A DNA stretch of 64,000 nt from Sphingobacterium alkalisoli (lineage in GTDB: Bacteria; Bacteroidota; Bacteroidia; Sphingobacteriales; Sphingobacteriaceae). Below the pieces are notes generated by a model. The model saw only the letters and a program-made list of their open reading frames with translations, made no database searches and was not told the origin of the DNA. This document shows positions 59,745-64,000 of the stretch, one piece after another; the stretch's first letter is position 1, and each line of letters opens with the position of its first letter. A program made the position numbers and the translations under genes. Location: positions 1-64,000 of the forward strand of contig NZ_SUKA01000007.1 in assembly GCF_005049105.1 (NCBI RefSeq), read 5' to 3'.

Positions 59745-62700
59745 ATGAAAATTAATCTGAATCAACCCGCTCATCAGGGTGTAGATTTTCATGCGAGGTA
59801 TGCCGATTTTCCAAGAGAAAAGCCATATTCCAGCGGCAAGCATAACGAAAATATACACACTATGGGCACCTTAACAAAAACGTGGATGAAACTAAACCTC
59901 ATCGTTTTATTATTGCTCATCGGTATTTCCCAAGTTGATGCCCGCAGCTATGCTCAACAAATTACACTAAAACGCAAAAATAGCAGCTTAGAGATCATTC
60001 TTAAGGAAATTGAAAAACAATCGGGCTACGTGTTCTTCTACAAAGAAGCAGAGGTCTCCCCTGTTCGCAATATTTCAGTCGACGTGAAAAATATGCCACT
60101 CCGTCAAGCCATAAACAGCATTACAGATAGAGCGGGATTTACGTACGACATCTTTGAGAAGACGATTGTGTTGAAAAAAATGGTTACCCCACTGATACCA
60201 AGAACAGTAACCACACCAAGTATCCGTGAAGAAGTCCTCTTACAACAATATATTAGAGGTAAAGTGGTCGATGAAACTGGAAAACCTATTGCTGGTGCCA
60301 GTATTCGGTTGAAATCGGACGCGAAAAAGTCAGTCGTCAGCCAAGCGAACGGAGAGTTTTCGCTTCCGTTATCCGCAAATGAGGAGGTTATTGTTGTGTC
60401 TTTTGTGGGGTTTACTACAAAAGAAGTAATTGCAGACCTGGAAAAGCAACCGTTAGTTATTAAACTAACGGCGAAAGATTTAGCTGTCGATGAGGTTGTG
60501 GTGACGGGTACGGGAATCAATCGAAATAAAGATAGCTTCACCGGTACGACTACGACATTTTCAGGAGACGAGCTAAAATCGATAAGCAATAATAATATTA
60601 TCCAAAGTTTGAGAACCTTAGATCCATCCTTTCTTCAGCTCGAGAACAATCTTGCGGGTTCTAATCCGAATGTGATGCCTGTTATCGAAGTAAGGGGAAA
60701 AAGCAGTATTCCAAGTTCGACATTGCGCGATGAGTTTGGTTCTGATCCAAACCAGCCCTTATTTGTACTAGATGGCTTTCCCACAACTTTACAAACGATT
60801 GTTGACTTGGATATGAATAGGGTTGCCTCCGTGACGATCCTGAAAGATGCCGCCTCCACAGCGCTATACGGTTCGCAAGCTTCTAATGGGGTCGTTGTTA
60901 TTGAAACCATAAAGCCGAAACCCGGAGAACTCCGATTTACATATACACAGGATTTTAGATTTGAAGCTCCAGACCTCACGGCTTATAATATGATGAATGC
61001 ATCCGAAAAGTTAGAATTTGAGCGCTTGGCCGGACGATATTTAGGAGATCCATCAACCCCAAATAATGTCGTATTCTTGGATTCGTTATATCACAGACAT
61101 TTAAGTAATGTACAAAGAGGCATCGACAGTTATTGGTTAAGTGAGCCGATACAATATGGCTACTCCACAAATAATTCAATTAACGCGTCCGGGGGCGATG
61201 AAGCATTCACCTACAATCTCGGTCTCAATTATCGTATTGGTGAAGGCGCTATGATAGGCTCGGGAAGAGATAGTTACAGCGGAAGTATTAGTCTAACATA
61301 TCGTAAAGACAAGCTCAATATCAATAATATAACCTACATCAGAGGTAATATGACAAATGAGTCTCCCTACGGATCTTTTTCCACTTTCGTAAACGCAAAC
61401 CCATACTTCGAAAAAACGTACGACAACCCCTTTTTAGAAGTGAGTAGACAAACGAATGGTTCGGCATTGTATGTCACAAATCCGCTATACGATGCGATGC
61501 AGCCGCAATATAACAAGTCGAGAAACATCGAAGTACAGAATAATTTAAATGCCAACTACGATATCACGACGGCATTAAGATTGAATGTCGGTTTGCAGAT
61601 AACTAAAGGAAATACCGAATCCAAGCAATACAAATCGCCGGGAATGAGCGATTTCCTTAATACGACCTTATTACGGAAGGGAAGATATTCCGATTCCAGA
61701 AATAATAATTTCTCCTACCAAGGGAACTTAATGTTGACCTATTATAAGACGTTCGCTGCGAAACACCATATAACGGCGAACTGGAGAAATACAATTTCGG
61801 AAAGCAAAAGCGACGCATATGCGACTATAGCGGAAGGATTCCCCGAAGGAAGTTTGGGCAATCCTAGATTTGCATTTGGCTATTTATTAGATGGAGCACC
61901 GGCAGCATCGAGCGGCATTTATCGATCCCTAAACAGTACACTTACGGCGAACTACTCGTATGATAACCGCTATCTTATGGATGTGGTATATCGTTTGGAT
62001 GGTTCTACTGCCTATGGAAGTAACCAACAATACTCGCCTTATTATGCTTTTGGATTGGGATGGAATTTACACAGGGAGCAATTTGCAAAAAACATCAAAT
62101 GGATTAATTCATTGCGTTTGACAGGAAATATCGGGGTAACGGGTAATCAAAATTTCGCGAATATTAGCTCCGTCTCTATATATAACTATAACAGTAACAC
62201 ATCTTATAATCAGTTTGGTCAAGGTCTCGATCTACAAATGTTGGGTAATCCTAATTTGGAGCCACAAAAAACAAGACAAATTAGCACGTCATTAGATTTC
62301 AGTTTCTTTAACAATCGTTTCACCGGTTATATCAATGCTTACGATAAAAGAACTGATCCACTAATTGTTCCTGTTGATCTCCCTTCGTCTACAGGGGTTT
62401 ACTCTTATCCGTATAATGTAGGAAGTTTGACATACAGAGGTCTGGAAACGAAATTAACGTTCTTTCCGATTTATAACTTAGAAAAGGGATTCACCTGGAA
62501 TATCGGACTTACGGGATCTACATATAAAAGTCACTATGATGGCTTTGGGAATATCCTGAACACGTTAAATAAGCAACAGGAAAATAATAAAACATTGGTT
62601 CGTTACATGGATGGAGCCAGCGCAGAAGCTATTTGGGCGATTAAATCAATGGGTATTGATCCCGCTACTGGCCGCGAGGTGTTCTTAACGACAGATGGAC

Positions 62701-63215
62701 AGTACACATTCGACTATAATACGGCAAATATTGTCAATGTGGGCAATACAGTGGCTATCGCAGAGGGCGTGTTTTCTACAAATGTACGATATAACGGTTT
62801 CACATTTGGATTGGGATTACGCTATCGTTTAGGTGGCGACGTCTTCAACACAGCGTTGTTTGACAAGGTGGAAAATATAAGTTTTTCAGGTATTGCCAAC
62901 AACCAAGATAAGCGGGCATTGTATGATCGCTGGAAGAATCCTGGAGATATAGCGCAGTTTAAAGGTATATCACAAACGAGCACCACACCTATCTCATCTC
63001 GTTTTGTCCAAAAAACACATACATTAAGTAGCGAAACACTTAATCTGGGTTATCTGTTCGAAAAAAGTCCTTGGCTTCAAAGTATGCGCCTACAATCTTT
63101 GTCAATCAACATAATGGCAAATGATTTCCTTTACTTCTCCACCGTAAGACGGGAACGGGGTATTGATTATCCATATGCCAGAACGTTTGCATGTTCCCTT
63201 AGGGCCTCATTTTAA
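59745..63215 (+). CDS. SusC/RagA-type TonB-dependent transporter with STN domain
   Basis: After a long leader and a signal helix (LNLIVLLLLIGISQVDARSYA, about 50-70) come an STN signalling domain (about 75-140, SLEIILKEIEKQSGYVFFY), a carboxypeptidase-regulatory-like domain (IRGKVVDETGKPIAGASIRL, from about 170), the plug (VDEVVVTGTGINRNKDSFTG to about 385, with LFVLDGFPTTLQTIVDLDMNRVASVTILKDAASTALYGSQASNGVV) and a 22-strand barrel ending in a terminal phenylalanine (RTFACSLRASF). The STN domain fits FecI/FecR signalling. It imports an oligosaccharide or similar nutrient with the SusD-like lipoprotein that follows 13 bases later. The start could also be the methionine at 59862. Confidence 0.9.
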   Translation: MKINLNQPAHQGVDFHARYADFPREKPYSSGKHNENIHTMGTLTKTWMKLNLIVLLLLIGISQVDARSYAQQITLKRKNSSLEIILKEIEKQSGYVFFYKEAEVSPVRNISVDVKNMPLRQAINSITDRAGFTYDIFEKTIVLKKMVTPLIPRTVTTPSIREEVLLQQYIRGKVVDETGKPIAGASIRLKSDAKKSVVSQANGEFSLPLSANEEVIVVSFVGFTTKEVIADLEKQPLVIKLTAKDLAVDEVVVTGTGINRNKDSFTGTTTTFSGDELKSISNNNIIQSLRTLDPSFLQLENNLAGSNPNVMPVIEVRGKSSIPSSTLRDEFGSDPNQPLFVLDGFPTTLQTIVDLDMNRVASVTILKDAASTALYGSQASNGVVVIETIKPKPGELRFTYTQDFRFEAPDLTAYNMMNASEKLEFERLAGRYLGDPSTPNNVVFLDSLYHRHLSNVQRGIDSYWLSEPIQYGYSTNNSINASGGDEAFTYNLGLNYRIGEGAMIGSGRDSYSGSISLTYRKDKLNINNITYIRGNMTNESPYGSFSTFVNANPYFEKTYDNPFLEVSRQTNGSALYVTNPLYDAMQPQYNKSRNIEVQNNLNANYDITTALRLNVGLQITKGNTESKQYKSPGMSDFLNTTLLRKGRYSDSRNNNFSYQGNLMLTYYKTFAAKHHITANWRNTISESKSDAYATIAEGFPEGSLGNPRFAFGYLLDGAPAASSGIYRSLNSTLTANYSYDNRYLMDVVYRLDGSTAYGSNQQYSPYYAFGLGWNLHREQFAKNIKWINSLRLTGNIGVTGNQNFANISSVSIYNYNSNTSYNQFGQGLDLQMLGNPNLEPQKTRQISTSLDFSFFNNRFTGYINAYDKRTDPLIVPVDLPSSTGVYSYPYNVGSLTYRGLETKLTFFPIYNLEKGFTWNIGLTGSTYKSHYDGFGNILNTLNKQQENNKTLVRYMDGASAEAIWAIKSMGIDPATGREVFLTTDGQYTFDYNTANIVNVGNTVAIAEGVFSTNVRYNGFTFGLGLRYRLGGDVFNTALFDKVENISFSGIANNQDKRALYDRWKNPGDIAQFKGISQTSTTPISSRFVQKTHTLSSETLNLGYLFEKSPWLQSMRLQSLSINIMANDFLYFSTVRRERGIDYPYARTFACSLRASF

Positions 63216-63228
63216 TTATTTGAAACTA

Positions 63229-64000
63229 TGAAAACAAATTATATCACAATTGTTCTCGTCACAATCGCCTCGCTATTTACATATTCTTCGTGTACGAAGT
63301 TTCTGGATGTACAACCTGAGGACAAAGTGTTAGAAACGGAACTGTTCTCTTCACAAAGGGGCATTCAATCTGTGCTGAATGGCCTGTATATTAATTTGGC
63401 GGGCAATAACCTATATGGCGATAACTTAACGTTATCAACCGTGGAGATATTAGCACAACGCTATAATATTCCATCAACGCACAGCTTGACTAAAATTGCA
63501 ACGTATGCGTATAGGGATAACCCCACAATTGGTCGTATGGAAACCATATGGTCAAATGCGTATTCCTCCATTTTAAATATTAATACGTTTATTGAAAATT
63601 TAGACAAATATAAAGGTGCTTTAGATCCGGAAACCGAAAATATATTTCGCGGGGAAGCCATTGCTATGCGTGCTTTTTTGCATTTTGACCTCCTGAGATT
63701 ATATGGCCCCCGTTATTCTACCGTGGATTCTACGAAACAGAGCTTACCTTATTATGTCAGTTCTCAAAATACGATCAATCCGCTTCTGGCTGCTAACGAT
63801 TTTCTGGATAATGTTCTTTCTGATTTGAGTACTGCAGAAAACCTATTGCAAAATGATGAAGTGGTAACTACAGGGGTGAATCCTCGAACCCCAACCGGTA
63901 GTACTGATTTTCTAAAGACAGATAGAAATTATCGATTGAATTATTATGCGGTAAAAGGACTAAAGGCTCGGGTATTTTTATACCGGGGAAACAAAGTTGA
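63229..64000 (+). CDS. SusD/RagB-type nutrient-binding lipoprotein (5' part)
   Basis: The frame is open from the ATG at 63229 to the window end (about 257 residues). Signal and lipobox (YSSC, cysteine 22) are followed by TKFLDVQPEDKVLETELFSS, SVLNGLYINLAG, METIWSNAYSSILNINTFIEN and the signature FRGEAIAMRAFLHFDLLRLYGP, all typical for SusD/RagB proteins with their TPR-like helices. It sits on the outer membrane, closes the SusC channel and binds the substrate. The remaining half lies beyond the window. Confidence 0.9.

Overview
The window comes from a low-GC member of the Bacteroidota, most likely Sphingobacterium or a close relative in the Sphingobacteriaceae. The evidence is the complete FecI-type sigma / FecR anti-sigma / SusC / SusD series at the right end, TAnnTTTG-type -7 promoter boxes, a PorT-type outer-membrane barrel, DUF4974-style FecR architecture, and the general lack of Shine-Dalgarno sites. 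No rRNA, tRNA, CRISPR array or complete insertion sequence was seen.

Layout. (1) 1-3300: three orphan single-gene units. Each is bounded by a short GTTRnnn...nnnYAAC inverted repeat and followed by an attC-like hairpin, so they resemble integron gene cassettes, but there is no integrase. (2) 3338-13078: a defence-type island with an IS66 TnpA scar, a restriction-nuclease/STAND NTPase, an HNH nuclease, and an AAA+ ATPase facing a large S8 serine protease (an IetAS-like pair). The pair is flanked by two proteins that share an N-terminal helical motif. (3) 13534-16506: a small orphan gene, two secreted proteins, and repeat-rich non-coding DNA. (4) 16507-21150: a giant DUF4011/SF1 helicase with a Vsr-like nuclease domain. 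(5) 21396-34932: a mixed region with a MutS-related ATPase, a TlpA-type thioredoxin, a DinB plus Crp/Fnr pair, a cassette with an orphan EF-Tu-like barrel, an Rpn-type nuclease, many orphan proteins, and a pair of COG3541 nucleotidyltransferases. (6) 35265-42483: a dense run of small immunity-like genes (Imm33/DUF2185, SMI1/KNR4 and several unnamed), one with an in-frame amber codon, ending in a cassette that carries a POT/MFS transporter. (7) 42789-51465: more housekeeping-like genes (TPR lipoprotein, GNAT, PaiB-like, a divergent MocR regulator, PorT barrel, DUF2071, DUF4328, NADAR). (8) 51543-57645: a second accessory island with an SRPBCC protein, a broken P-loop gene, a DEAH helicase with membrane segments, a 208-bp duplicate of the ietA/ietS junction, a DUF6922/AbiEii-type toxin-antitoxin pair, and a broken second Rpn copy. 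(9) 57784-64000: a FecI-FecR-SusC-SusD nutrient uptake locus, cut off inside SusD.

How it fits together. The window is largely accessory DNA between a few ordinary genes. Candidate phage-defence modules sit at both ends of a long stretch of single-gene cassettes and immunity-type genes. Four kinds of dispersed element tie the region together: attC-like hairpins, a repeated leader with the core ACGCAATGCGGATATAGAG placed upstream of cassette genes, a REP-like hairpin around GGCGCGTGGACTTTGTCCCG, and duplicated gene pieces (ietA/ietS junction, Rpn, a 13-residue gene scrap). This indicates repeated gain, loss and recombination. Functional assignments below rest on motif recognition by eye; no database search was run.
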